Shown one piece after another: positions 44,579 through 54,400 of a stretch of DNA of 64,000 nt (the stretch's first letter is position 1; each line of letters begins with the position of its first letter). Position numbers and translations under genes: made by a program. The stretch covers positions 1,178,001 to 1,242,000 of the forward strand of contig NZ_CP041783.1 in NCBI RefSeq assembly GCF_007567505.1, in the 5' to 3' direction. The notes beneath the pieces are model-generated. The model worked only from the letters and a program-made list of their open reading frames with translations, was not told the DNA's origin and searched no databases. The DNA comes from Shewanella donghaensis. GTDB taxonomy: Bacteria > Pseudomonadota > Gammaproteobacteria > Enterobacterales > Shewanellaceae.

Positions 44579-46258
44579 ATGAAAAAGCTACTTCCGATAT
44601 GTGCACTAACCTTATTAAGTGCCTGCAGCCCTCAGAGCTCTGACGGAACAAGTGTTCAACAAAGCCAAATTGAAAAACCAATAATGACTAAAGTCATTTT
44701 TGATGAAGCCCGCTTCAGAGAAGATATAAAAACACTTTCATCGGATAAATTTGAAGGTCGAGCACCGACAACTCACGGTGAAAAGTTAACTTTAGACTAC
44801 CTAACAAGTGCTTTTGAAAAAATGGGCTTACAAGGTGCTTACAAAGGCAGTTTTTTGCAGCCAGTACCTATGGTCAGCTATATCGCCAGTGAGCAGCAGT
44901 CAGTGACTTTAGCTGGTTTACCGCTTCAATATCGCCAAGACATTGTATTAGGCACTCGCCATGATAAAGGTGGAGTAGACATTAGCAATGCACCATTAGT
45001 GTTCGTCGGTTACGGTGTTAATGCCCCAGAGTATCAATGGAATGACTATGATGGCATAGACATGGCTGGAAAAATTGCCGTCATATTAGTCAATGATCCT
45101 GGCTTTGCACATCCTGAGTCAAATAAGTTTAATGGCAAAGCCATGACTTACTATGGCCGCTGGAGTTACAAGTTTGAAGAAGCAAGCCGCCAAGGTGCAT
45201 TAGGGGCCATCATTATTCATGATACTGCGCCAGCGTCTTATCCTTGGTCCGTGGTAGAAAACAGCTGGACAGGTGCTCAACAAGATCTCGTTTTCAGCAA
45301 AGAAGTACAAGATGAACGTATTGATGTTGAAGGCTGGATGACAATGGAAAGTGCGACTGCACTTTTCAAAAAATCTGGATTTGAACTCGATGCTTTAATG
45401 GCTCGAGCCGCCGATAGCGCGATACACATTGATCTTGAACAAACAGCTGATATTGCCTTTACCAGCAAAGCTGAATATGCCGATAGCTACAATGTTGTTG
45501 CCACATTACCAGGCGGTAATGCTGAAAGTGAACATCTACTTTTCACTGCACATTGGGATCATATAGGCATGGACCCAACAAAAGACGGTGACAATATTTA
45601 TAACGGCGCACTTGATAATGCATCAGGAACAGCTGGGATAATGGAAATTGCACGACAATTTTCAGCTCAAGCTAAACAAGGTAACGGCTTACAACGTTCA
45701 CTCACCTTCATCGCTACAACAGGTGAAGAACAAGGCCTTTTAGGTTCTCGCTACTATGCAGCCAATCCAATTTATCCTATCGACAAAACCGTTGCTGTCT
45801 TTAATTTAGATAGCACTAACGTATATGGTAAAACTCAAGATTATACCATTGTTGGTAAAGGCCAATCTGAATTAGAAACTTATCTCATTGATGCAGCAAA
45901 AACACAAAACCGTACAGCAACCCGTGAACGTAACCCAGCATCGGGTGGATTTTTCCGCTCAGATCATTTCAGCTTCGCAAAACTTGGCGTGCCAGCAGTA
46001 TTTGCCGGCGGTGGCGGTATTCCTTTAGATGACAATACTGCAGCCTATAAAGAGAATATGAAAAAGCTCATGAAAGGCTGTTATCACAGTGTTTGCGATC
46101 ACTACCGTGAAGAGTGGGATTTATCTGGCGCATTACAAGATTTAACCGTTTACTATCAAGCTGCAGAAGTACTAGCGAATAGCCAAGACTGGCCCGGCTA
46201 TTATGCTGGTTCAGAGTTCAATAGCCTTAGACCTGCTAAGACTGACACAAGCAAATAA
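44579..46258 (+). CDS. M28-family zinc peptidase lipoprotein with PA domain
   Basis: A 559-residue lipoprotein (lipobox LSAC in the signal peptide MKKLLPICALTLLSACS). A protease-associated domain is inserted at about 120-290. The M28 zinc site is complete: H325 and D327 in TAHWDHIG, D in GALDNASGTAG, the general base pair EE in TTGEEQGLLG, D in FNLDST and H in HSVCDHYREEWD. Family members are aminopeptidases; this one is likely anchored in the outer membrane or facing the periplasm. AGGA lies nine bases ahead of the ATG. A strong terminator follows 85 bp after the stop. Confidence 0.9.
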   Translation: MKKLLPICALTLLSACSPQSSDGTSVQQSQIEKPIMTKVIFDEARFREDIKTLSSDKFEGRAPTTHGEKLTLDYLTSAFEKMGLQGAYKGSFLQPVPMVSYIASEQQSVTLAGLPLQYRQDIVLGTRHDKGGVDISNAPLVFVGYGVNAPEYQWNDYDGIDMAGKIAVILVNDPGFAHPESNKFNGKAMTYYGRWSYKFEEASRQGALGAIIIHDTAPASYPWSVVENSWTGAQQDLVFSKEVQDERIDVEGWMTMESATALFKKSGFELDALMARAADSAIHIDLEQTADIAFTSKAEYADSYNVVATLPGGNAESEHLLFTAHWDHIGMDPTKDGDNIYNGALDNASGTAGIMEIARQFSAQAKQGNGLQRSLTFIATTGEEQGLLGSRYYAANPIYPIDKTVAVFNLDSTNVYGKTQDYTIVGKGQSELETYLIDAAKTQNRTATRERNPASGGFFRSDHFSFAKLGVPAVFAGGGGIPLDDNTAAYKENMKKLMKGCYHSVCDHYREEWDLSGALQDLTVYYQAAEVLANSQDWPGYYAGSEFNSLRPAKTDTSK

Positions 46259-46343
46259 TAGTCTTGTTATTTAATATTCATAACAGCTAGTTAATTGCCA
46301 ACGATGCAAATCAGCCATTAACGATTAAAGTAAAAAAGTCGGG

Positions 46344-46375
46344 ATACCGCTTTATGAAAATAAAGCGGTATTTTT
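46344..46375 (+). terminator. Terminator after the M28 peptidase gene
   Basis: Perfect 12-bp stem ATACCGCTTTAT / ATAAAGCGGTAT closed by a GAAA tetraloop and followed by a T-run (T71-T75). Confidence 0.92.
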
Positions 46376-46651
46376 GTATAAAAAACAATCATAACTACTA
46401 TGTATTTGCCGTTAGTCCTTTAATCAAATCTGATTCCATAATCAAAAATTTAAGCGCGATTTAACCAGATAAAATGTAGATCCACCAACAAATACCCAAT
46501 ATTAATAAAGAATACTCAAAAACAACGGCATTAAAAACAACTTTGTCGCCATTAAAACCTCTATTTATTAAGAATAACTCAAAAAATAAGTTTGAACCTT
46601 GAGAAAAATGCTGTCAAAGTAAGTTCCAGATACAGATTCTTATGTTTACAA
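46376..46651. other. Gap between terminator and asnB operator
   Basis: AT-rich DNA without a gene on either strand; presumably part of the asnB promoter region. Confidence 0.4.
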
Positions 46652-46672
46652 ATTTAAGTTCGTAACTTAAAT
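46652..46672. promoter_or_regulatory. Perfect 9+3+9 dyad upstream of asnB
   Basis: Arms ATTTAAGTT and AACTTAAAT flank CGT with no mismatch, ending 53 bp before the asnB ATG. A second small inverted repeat (TAAGC / GCTTA) follows at 46675-46687. Either an operator or, in RNA, a tight hairpin in the leader. Confidence 0.5.
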
Positions 46673-46725
46673 CCTAAGCTGGGCTTAACTTACTGACTTA
46701 ACACGATATTTGCTGGAGCCACATT

Positions 46726-48390
46726 ATGTGTTCAATATTTTCGATTTTAGATATCCAATCAGACGCTAAAGAATTGCGTCAAGTGGCTTTAGAAATGTCT
46801 AAGCTATTACGTCACCGCGGCCCAGACTGGTCCGGTGTTTACGCTGATGATAAAGCAATTTTGGCACATGAAAGACTCGCCATTGTCGACGTGGATCATG
46901 GCGCACAGCCTTTACTTAGCGAAGATGGCAATGTCGTATTAGCCGTTAACGGCGAAATTTATAACCACAAACAACTTAAAGCTGATTTAGGCGATAAATA
47001 CACCTATAAAACCAATTCTGATTGTGAAGTGATATTGGCACTTTACCAAGAATATGGTGTCGACTTTTTAGATAAGTTAAACGGTATTTTTGCTTTTGTT
47101 CTTTATGATAAAGCTCAAGATGCATTCCTAATTGGCCGTGATCACATGGGTATAATCCCTTTATATACTGGTCGTGATAGCTCAGGTAACTACTATATTG
47201 CCTCTGAAATGAAAGCGTTAATGCCAGTTTGTAAAACCGTTGAAGAATTCAAACCTGGTCATTACCATTATTCAGAAGATGCTGACTTAACGCAATACTA
47301 TTACCGCGAATGGCGTGATTATGATGCAGTAAAGGATAACCCTGCTAGTAAAGAAGAATTGCGTGACGCACTTGAAGCAGCTGTTAAACGTCAATTAATG
47401 TCTGATGTGCCATACGGCGTATTATTATCTGGCGGCTTAGATTCATCTGTTATCTCTGCAATCACTCAAACATATGCCAAACACCGCATCGAGAACGACA
47501 GTGAAACTGACGCTTGGTGGCCACAACTGCATTCATTTGCTGTCGGTCTTGAAGGCGCACCAGATTTAATCGCGGCTAAAAAAGTGGCTGATAACATTGG
47601 TACGATTCATCACGAAATCCACTTTACCTTCCAAGAAGGCTTAGATGCGATTAAAGAAGTGATTTACCACTTAGAAACTTATGATGTGACTACGATTCGT
47701 GCTGCAACACCAATGTATTTAATGGCCCGTAAGATTAAAGCCATGGGCATTAAAATGGTACTGTCAGGAGAAGGCGCTGATGAGTTATTTGGTGGTTACT
47801 TATATTTCCATAAAGCGCCAAATGCACAAGCATTCCATGAAGAATTAGTCAGAAAATTAGATAAATTACATTTGTTTGATTGTCTTCGAGCCAACAAAGC
47901 AATGGCAGCTTGGGGATTAGAAGCACGTGTTCCATTCCTAGACAAAGAGTTCATGGATGTGGCAATGCGCATTAACCCTGAAGCTAAAATGTCAAAAGAT
48001 GGCCGCATTGAAAAGAACATATTACGCGAAGCTTTTGAACATGCTCTTCCCCATGAAGTAGTATGGCGTCAAAAAGAGCAGTTCAGCGATGGTGTTGGTT
48101 ATTCATGGATTGATGGACTTAAAGAGATCGCTGCAGAGAAAGTTGATGACTTGCAGCTTGCTAACGCAAAATTTAGATTCCCGTACAACACGCCAGAATC
48201 TAAAGAAGCCTATTACTACCGTTGTTTCTTTGAAGAGTTCTTCCCACTTCAAAGCGCCGCAGAAACAGTACCTGGTGGCAAGACAGTTGCTTGTTCAACT
48301 CCAGAAGCCTTACTTTGGGATGAAAGCTTACAAGGTATCAACGACCCATCAGGACGTGCGGTTAAAAACGTTCATGATAGTGCCTACTAA
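46726..48390 (+). CDS. asnB: Asparagine synthetase B (glutamine-hydrolysing)
   Basis: A 554-residue enzyme, the exact E. coli AsnB length. After Met is the catalytic Cys2 (MCSIFSILD) of the N-terminal glutaminase domain, with RHRGPDWSG and NGEIYNHKQL. The synthetase domain has the PP-loop LLSGGLDSSVIS near residue 236 and the VLSGEGADELFGGY segment. It makes asparagine from aspartate, glutamine and ATP. GGAG lies seven bases ahead of the ATG. Monocistronic, ended by a terminator; a strong dyad lies upstream. Confidence 0.97.
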   Translation: MCSIFSILDIQSDAKELRQVALEMSKLLRHRGPDWSGVYADDKAILAHERLAIVDVDHGAQPLLSEDGNVVLAVNGEIYNHKQLKADLGDKYTYKTNSDCEVILALYQEYGVDFLDKLNGIFAFVLYDKAQDAFLIGRDHMGIIPLYTGRDSSGNYYIASEMKALMPVCKTVEEFKPGHYHYSEDADLTQYYYREWRDYDAVKDNPASKEELRDALEAAVKRQLMSDVPYGVLLSGGLDSSVISAITQTYAKHRIENDSETDAWWPQLHSFAVGLEGAPDLIAAKKVADNIGTIHHEIHFTFQEGLDAIKEVIYHLETYDVTTIRAATPMYLMARKIKAMGIKMVLSGEGADELFGGYLYFHKAPNAQAFHEELVRKLDKLHLFDCLRANKAMAAWGLEARVPFLDKEFMDVAMRINPEAKMSKDGRIEKNILREAFEHALPHEVVWRQKEQFSDGVGYSWIDGLKEIAAEKVDDLQLANAKFRFPYNTPESKEAYYYRCFFEEFFPLQSAAETVPGGKTVACSTPEALLWDESLQGINDPSGRAVKNVHDSAY

Positions 48391-48408
48391 TTAATACATA
48401 AGTTCTTT

Positions 48409-48439
48409 AAAAGCCATCTATATATTAGATGGCTTTTTT
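48409..48439 (+). terminator. Terminator after asnB
   Basis: GCCATCTA / TAGATGGC stem with a five-base loop, four A before and six T after. Confidence 0.92.
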
Positions 48440-48532
48440 ATGGATAATTGTATTTCCCAATTAATCTGAGTTTTAAATGATTCTGCTTTAGCGTTAAACT
48501 ACTTATATAAATTCGGCCACTATAAAGTCACT

Positions 48533-49027
48533 ATGTCATCAGTTTCCATTTTTCACCTTGAAATGCTTTCGCTTGAGCAGTTAAATGCTAAATCAGATCC
48601 CAAAGAGCTAACAATCGTTAAAGCTCAAAAACAGCAATTTGAATTCAATAAGTTCTTATATCAGTTTGTGGGCAGCGCTTGGGAATGGACAGACAAGTTG
48701 TCATGGACAGATGTGCAGTGGCAGGAGTATAGCGAAGCCGCAGATTTACATTTATATGTCGGCTATTTCCAAGGTTCACCAGCAGGTTACTTTGAACTGC
48801 AACAGCAATCTGAAGGCAATGTTGAAATCATGTACTTTGGGTTGGGGACAAGGTTTATTGGGCTTGGAATGGGTGGCTACTTACTCACCCAAGCCATTGA
48901 ACAGGCTTGGTCTTTAGTGGGTACAAAGCGAGTTTCAGTACATACCTGCTCTTTAGATCACCCCAGTGCCTTAAAAAATTATACCGCTCGAGGTTTCAAG
49001 CTTTATAAAACTGAACTAGAACAATGA
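48533..49027 (+). CDS. GNAT acetyltransferase
   Basis: A 164-residue enzyme. It has a weak N-terminal region with several Trp residues (GSAWEWTDKLSWTDVQW), the central strands LYVGYFQGSPAGYFELQQ and VEIMYFGLGTRFIGLGMGGYLLTQAIEQAW with the acetyl-CoA loop GLGMGG, and VHTCSLDHPSALKNYTARGFKLYK. The substrate is unknown. No clear ribosome site precedes the ATG. Confidence 0.85.
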   Translation: MSSVSIFHLEMLSLEQLNAKSDPKELTIVKAQKQQFEFNKFLYQFVGSAWEWTDKLSWTDVQWQEYSEAADLHLYVGYFQGSPAGYFELQQQSEGNVEIMYFGLGTRFIGLGMGGYLLTQAIEQAWSLVGTKRVSVHTCSLDHPSALKNYTARGFKLYKTELEQ

Positions 49028-49044
49028 TAATTATCTGCTTATCT

Positions 49045-49074
49045 AATGCTGATGCTGATGCTGATGCTAATGTA
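49045..49074. repeat. Hexamer tandem repeat (GATGCT)
   Basis: Three exact GATGCT units with AATGCT before and AATGTA after, in the intergenic region following the acetyltransferase gene. A likely slippage-prone microsatellite. Confidence 0.85.
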
Positions 49075-49121
49075 ATAAGCTAATTTAATCCCAGTTGATT
49101 TAAGTTAAATAGAAAGCATAA

Positions 49122-49156
49122 ATAAAAAGGACTGTCGCTTTTTTGCAAACAGTCCT
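49122..49156 (-). terminator. Terminator of the minus-strand DUF1289 group
   Basis: AGGACTGT / ACAGTCCT stem with a 13-base loop. On the minus strand it is followed by TTTTTATTT. It lies 53 bp beyond the stop of the DUF1289 gene. Confidence 0.8.
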
Positions 49157-49208
49157 GTTAAGTTGAAAGCTTAACTTTTAACTCATTACTTGGTTATATC
49201 TATCAATA

Positions 49209-49403
49209 TTAGTTACGCTTTCTTTCGATAGCCCTAACAATTAACGCATCAACTAAGGTCACCTTTTCCAGCTCGCTCATTTTATGCCAAGCAAGAATTT
49301 CAGCATAAGTCCTATGACAACCGAGACAAACATCAGTTTCATCTAAACAGCAATTAGCAACACAAGGGTTTCGAATAAGCAGAGCAGGTTCAATTGAACT
49401 CAC
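49209..49403 (-). CDS. DUF1289 small cysteine protein
   Basis: A 64-residue protein with the DUF1289 pattern: NPCVANCCLDETDVCLGCHRTYAEILAW, with cysteines at 14, 18, 19, 26 and 29. These likely bind a metal. Function of the family is unknown. It starts at the last base of the VOC gene stop, so the two are translationally linked. Confidence 0.88.
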   Translation of the reverse strand: MSSIEPALLIRNPCVANCCLDETDVCLGCHRTYAEILAWHKMSELEKVTLVDALIVRAIERKRN

Positions 49404-49753
49404 TATTCAGACCACACAGCAAACTCATTGCCATTAATATCAGCAAAATGAAAACGTTTGCCACCGGGGAAGCTAAAGATATCCTTAACTATCTTGCCAC
49501 CAGCGGCTAAAATTTTTCGCTCACTGGTTTCTAAGCATTGGCTATAAAGCACAATCAGTGGGCTACCGCGACTCACATTAAAGCTCTGCTCCGCAAGATA
49601 AAAACCGCCATCAATACCAACATCTAAGAAGCAGCTATATTCGGGGCCATAGTCTTTAAAGTGCCAACCAAATGCATCAGTAAAAAAGGCTTTTGTCATC
49701 GTCAAATCTTTAACTGGTATCTCTAAATAGTTAACTTTATGATGCTGAGACAT
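49403..49753 (-). CDS. VOC-family (glyoxalase-like) protein
   Basis: A 116-residue single VOC domain protein: NYLEIPVKDLTMTKAFFTDAFGWHFKDYG at the start and GGKRFHFADINGNEFAVWSE at the end, with the family's beta-alpha-beta-beta-beta halves. Substrate unknown. The ATG at 49753 is chosen because AAGGAG lies seven bases ahead; upstream in-frame residues have no similarity. Downstream DUF1289 gene overlaps it by one base. Confidence 0.88.
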   Translation of the reverse strand: MSQHHKVNYLEIPVKDLTMTKAFFTDAFGWHFKDYGPEYSCFLDVGIDGGFYLAEQSFNVSRGSPLIVLYSQCLETSERKILAAGGKIVKDIFSFPGGKRFHFADINGNEFAVWSE

Positions 49754-49845
49754 AGGCACTCCTTGGCTGATTTTCTGTGTTGTTAGATTAAAAATAGAGG
49801 AAATTAACCTTGTTGTCGATATAGACACAGAGCAATTTACAGTAG

Positions 49846-50565
49846 TTAAGCTTGGATTAACGCCGCTATAGCACCGATTAAACCACCAAATACTCCGCCC
49901 CAAACCACTAGCCAGCCTAAGTGCTTTCTGATCATATCCTGGATAATATCTTTAACCATTTCAGGTGTTAACTCATTTAAACGTTGCTCAACAATATTAG
50001 CGACTTTTTCTTGCAAATCAGCCATCACACTTGGCTGCTCTAACTCATCGATGAGAATTTGGTTAAACGCCTCACTTTGAGTCAGTTCTGTAAGTGATAA
50101 CTTCATTTTTTCAATGAATGGCTCTTTTAAAGGGATTAATGCCTCCGTACCACCAAACATCGCTAGCATGCCACCAAATGAAGATTGCTCAACGGTAGTA
50201 ATCAAGGCATCAAATGACGGTTCCAGATCCACCTTATCAATAACTGGGCTTAAGTCGATTGCTGAACTGGCGTTTTCTGTCAGTAATCGATCTATATTTT
50301 CTTGAGTAAAAAATTGCTCCATCATTAAATGCTTAATCCCAGCTTTAAATTCTTCGAAGCGAGATGGGATCACACCAGACCCATATAAACCGGGTACTTT
50401 TTCAAATAACATATGCACAGCAAGCCAATTTGTTATTGCGCCTGATAATGCAAATAAACCAATAGTAAAGACCACTGTTAAATCAAAAAAATGCCCTACT
50501 GCAACTAATATAGCTGCAATGACATTCACTATTAAACTCTTGTTCAATCTAAAATCCTCAGACAT
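49846..50565 (-). CDS. DUF445 membrane protein
   Basis: A 239-residue protein with DUF445 features: an N-terminal hydrophobic region (NVIAAILVAVGHFFDL, TIGLFALSGAITNWLAVHMLF), a GSGVIPSRFEEFK segment, a long helical middle and a C-terminal membrane helix (LVVWGGVFGGLIGAIAALI). Function unknown. The ATG touches the U-run of a terminator-like hairpin; an in-frame TTG at 50547 with GAGGA ahead is an alternative start (MNKSLIVNVIAA). See the finding on this leader. Confidence 0.85.
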   Translation of the reverse strand: MSEDFRLNKSLIVNVIAAILVAVGHFFDLTVVFTIGLFALSGAITNWLAVHMLFEKVPGLYGSGVIPSRFEEFKAGIKHLMMEQFFTQENIDRLLTENASSAIDLSPVIDKVDLEPSFDALITTVEQSSFGGMLAMFGGTEALIPLKEPFIEKMKLSLTELTQSEAFNQILIDELEQPSVMADLQEKVANIVEQRLNELTPEMVKDIIQDMIRKHLGWLVVWGGVFGGLIGAIAALIQA

Positions 50566-50602
50566 AAAAAAACCTTTGGCATTTTATCAATTTCCAAAGG
50601 TT
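50564..50602 (-). promoter_or_regulatory. Terminator-like hairpin abutting the DUF445 start codon
   Basis: On the minus strand AACCTTTGG pairs with CCAAAGGTT (50602-50594 and 50579-50571) over a 14-base loop. The second arm is followed by TTTTTTT, after which the DUF445 ATG begins directly. The AAAGG within the second arm is also the only ribosome-binding candidate for this ATG. Confidence 0.6.
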
Positions 50603-50644
50603 AGATACTAGGGGGCTAGCTAGCAATAATACTAATATTTATGA

Positions 50645-51076
50645 CTAAAGGTCTGAATGGTAAAAATACATCCCTTCTGTCTCTGTCATATTAGTTAACG
50701 TTTGATCGGCTTCATTGTTGACCACTTTAGTTCGCTTAACCAATAATACTTCAGTGCCTAGCGCTAGAGCCTTGGCTTTGTTAATCAGTTCCGTTGCAAT
50801 CCCTTTACCTCGAAATTTATCTTCAACAAAGACATCATCAAAATACCAAACCGATTTAAGTAATAAAGAAGAATAAGATGGGTAAAGCTGAACAAAGCCC
50901 AACGCTTCACTATCTTCCAAAGCGATAAGAATCATTGAATCATTTTCGACTAATCGTGTTTTGACAAAATTGCGACACTTTTTAGGTTCAGATTTAAAGC
51001 CTAAGCTTTGTCTGTAGTCATCGAAGAGATTGACCAAAACATCAAGATCGAGTTCTGAAGCGAGTCGTATTTGCAT
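50645..51076 (-). CDS. GNAT acetyltransferase
   Basis: A 143-residue Acetyltransf_1 enzyme. It contains SMILIALEDSEALGFVQLYPSY, the strand YFDDVFVEDKFRGKGIATELINKA with the acetyl-CoA loop RGKGIA, and LLVKRTKVVNNEADQTLTNM near the end. Substrate unknown. It is separated from the DUF445 gene by 79 bp containing the hairpin. Confidence 0.87.
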   Translation of the reverse strand: MQIRLASELDLDVLVNLFDDYRQSLGFKSEPKKCRNFVKTRLVENDSMILIALEDSEALGFVQLYPSYSSLLLKSVWYFDDVFVEDKFRGKGIATELINKAKALALGTEVLLVKRTKVVNNEADQTLTNMTETEGMYFYHSDL

Positions 51077-51412
51077 CCATGCGTCCTTGAAAAATAGTGC
51101 GCAGTCATTTTCAACAATGATAAATGACTTTATAAATGATTTTTCAGATGCTTATAGAGCTCGAAAATATCTACATATGTTTAACATTAGAGATTATTTT
51201 ACATAAGCGCACTTAAAGCACCATTATAAAATGGTTATTAATACATCAGCTTAAATTGTAATAGCGCTTTTGTCCATTTAAAAACTCGGATGAAGAAAAA
51301 TTGTAAAATTTTATTAAAACACACAAGTAACTGAACCTATAATTCGGTAAAATGTCTAAATCTCAACTCTATTTGTTAACATGGCCGTTATTCAGCGATA
51401 GGCTCACTCTTT
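51077..51412. other. Divergent gap without a supported gene
   Basis: 336 bp between the acetyltransferase (minus) and DUF748 (plus) genes. AT-rich, with no gene, tRNA or strong dyad seen; promoters for both neighbours presumably lie here. Confidence 0.4.
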
Positions 51413-54400
51413 ATGAAATCACCATTAAACACGATTAAGTTAGCATTCAGCAACCGTCCTCGATATCAAAAAGTCGCTATAACGTGTTCAGTTTTATATC
51501 TATTGTTTATTATCCTCTTAGGTTTGATAGTACCGTTTATCGCAATAAAACAAGCGCCTAAAAGTCTATCTACATTGTTAGGCAGGCAAGTTAGCATCGA
51601 AGCGATTAAGGTCAATCCATTCAGCTTTGAATTGAGTATAGAGAATATTAATATTGCAGAGGCAGACTCTACATCCCCTTTTGTGCATATAAATCATGTT
51701 TCGACAGATATCATGGTGTGGCAATCAATTTTCAATCTTGATATATCGCTAGATTACCTAACCATTGACGGCACAAACCTCGCATTGACTCGATTTAACT
51801 CGTTATCAGCAAAGGAAACATCGTCTAAAACGCCATATGCATTTAATTTCTCCGATATATTAACCACCATTGCCCAAAATACCACGCAGCAACCTGAGTC
51901 AAATCCGCCACAAGATAACAATGAACAAGCCATTAATCTTAATATCAATACTTTTAGCTTCACAAATGCCACATTAAATGTGCGTGATGATGTAACTGAT
52001 ACCAGCTTAAGCTATGACAATATTAAAGCGACGCTTGAACAATTTAGTACAGCGGCTCAATTAAATACTTCACCTGAATCCAATAAATTTTCTTTTACCC
52101 TTGATGATAATCAAACCGGGAAAGTGGCTTTAAATGGTCAAATTCAACTGGATCCTTTAGTACTTAATGGTCAACTTGATGTCAACACTCTGTCAGCTAC
52201 TCCCTATTGGAATTTAGTGGATAGCTTATTTGAAGCGACACTAACATCAGCCGACATCAATCTGCATGCTGAGTTTTCATTAAATCAAGCGTCAAAAGAA
52301 CAACCGATAGAAACAACTCTGGCTAATACACGTTTCAGTATTGAACATATTAACGCCAAAGATAGCCATAGAAACATCGCCTCTATTGGCTTAATCGCAC
52401 TTGATGGCATTAATGTATCGACTTCACAGCGGGAATTATTGATTGATGAACTACAAACTAACAATGCTGATTTCTGGCTAACCGTCGAACCTGAAAAAAT
52501 CAACCTTGTGAAGCTTTTCTCTCCAAGATTAGAACAACTCGCTGATATTTTAGGGATGAACCATAACGAAGATAAAGCAACTTCATCAGATAAGGCAACA
52601 GAGAACAAAACACACAGCACCACAGAAGCTTCCCCGTGGTTAGTGACGTTGAACAAGTTAACCCTGAGCGAATACAAAATTGAAGCAACCGAAAGTGTGG
52701 CTAATAAGGTAGAAAACTATTGGTTATTATCTGGGCTCACTTTCTCTTCCGAGCAAATAAAATCGGACTTATCAGTGCCAATCAACTATCAGTTTGGTGT
52801 CGATATCAATAACCAAAGCCGCTTTGACTCAACTGGGGTATTTGATGCCAACATGGTGACTTTAGAGGCTGACATCGATTACAACAATGTCAACTTAGTC
52901 AAGTTACAGCCATATATTTCCCCTTTCATGAACATCACCTTAGAGTCAGGCTTATTTCATACAAAAGGTCATGTCAGTGCTGATGCAGAAGATAAGTTAG
53001 TCTATAACGGTGAAGCCTCAGTTATCGATTTAAAAATCAAAGATAATCTGATTAAACAGCCATTATTAAATTGGCAAGCGATGACCATTAATGAGCTTAT
53101 ATTTGATAAAACAGCCAAGTCCTTATCGATTGATCAAATCCTGTTTGATACTCTTTTTAGTCGTTTAATTATTTCTGAAGACAGAAGCACTAATATTGCC
53201 GACTTAATTGTGACTCCAAAGCAAAGTCATGAAGGGCAAGACGCTGCAGATAAGTCACCTCAAGAGTCTCCTGACGTTGCAACGCAAATAACAACGGCCA
53301 CAAATGCCGCTGAAGCAGAAACGGCTACAGAGTCTGAATCTTTCAAACTCAGCATTAATAAAATAGCGTTCAAAGACAGCTCTGCTTTTTTTGCTGATAA
53401 CTCATTAACACCAAACTTTGCCTCCGGTATTGAGCAACTTAATGGCGAAATAACCCAACTATCTACCAACCCTGACACGAGAGCATCGGTAGACTTAGCG
53501 GGTAAAATTGATAAGTATGCGCCAGTAACATTAAAGGGCGATCTCAACCCATTATTAGCAAACCCTTATCTGGATTTGAATTTAGCCTTTAACAAAGTAG
53601 AGCTCACTTCAATTAACCCTTACTCAGGCACTTATGCGGGTTATTACATTGATAAAGGACAGCTTTCGTTGGCGCTTAAATATCAACTCGAAGACAATCA
53701 GCTGGTTGGTAGTAACCACTTAGTCATTGACCAATTAAAGTTAGGTAAGCCAACGGATAGCTCTTTAGCGACCTCACTACCGATCACATTAGCGATAGCA
53801 TTATTACAAGACCGACACGGAGTTATCGATCTAGGAGTTGACGTCGATGGTGACTTGGACTCACCTAGTTTCAGTATCGGTAGTATTGTTATGACCGCCA
53901 TTACCAACGTCATCACAAAAGCAATTACTGCTCCTTTTTCTCTATTAGCTGGTTTAGTCGGTGGTGATGAAGAAATGGATAAAGTTAGCTTTGAATTTGG
54001 TGAAGCGGTAATTAATGACGAACAACAAACCACATTATCAACCCTTGCCAACGCCCTTAATGACCGTCCACTACTCATGTTAAACGTTAAAGGCGGAGTA
54101 AATCTAGCCAGTGACCAACAAGCTTTACAAGTCAAAACGCTGCACGCCAAGCTAGCTGAAATAGCACAGCTACCCATTGAAAGTTTACCCGCAGACTTAA
54201 GTGCAAGTAACTATCCACAGCAAGGTGCTTTAGCTGAGGCTTTAGTCGTACTTTATCAAACTGAATTACAACTTGATCCGCTATTAATCCAGCAAACCAT
54301 TAAGCAGGAAAACCCTGAAATAACTCAGGAAGACTTGCAAACCCGTTGGTATATCGCGTTATATAACTTTACTGTAAATAATCAAAATATAACCGAAGCA

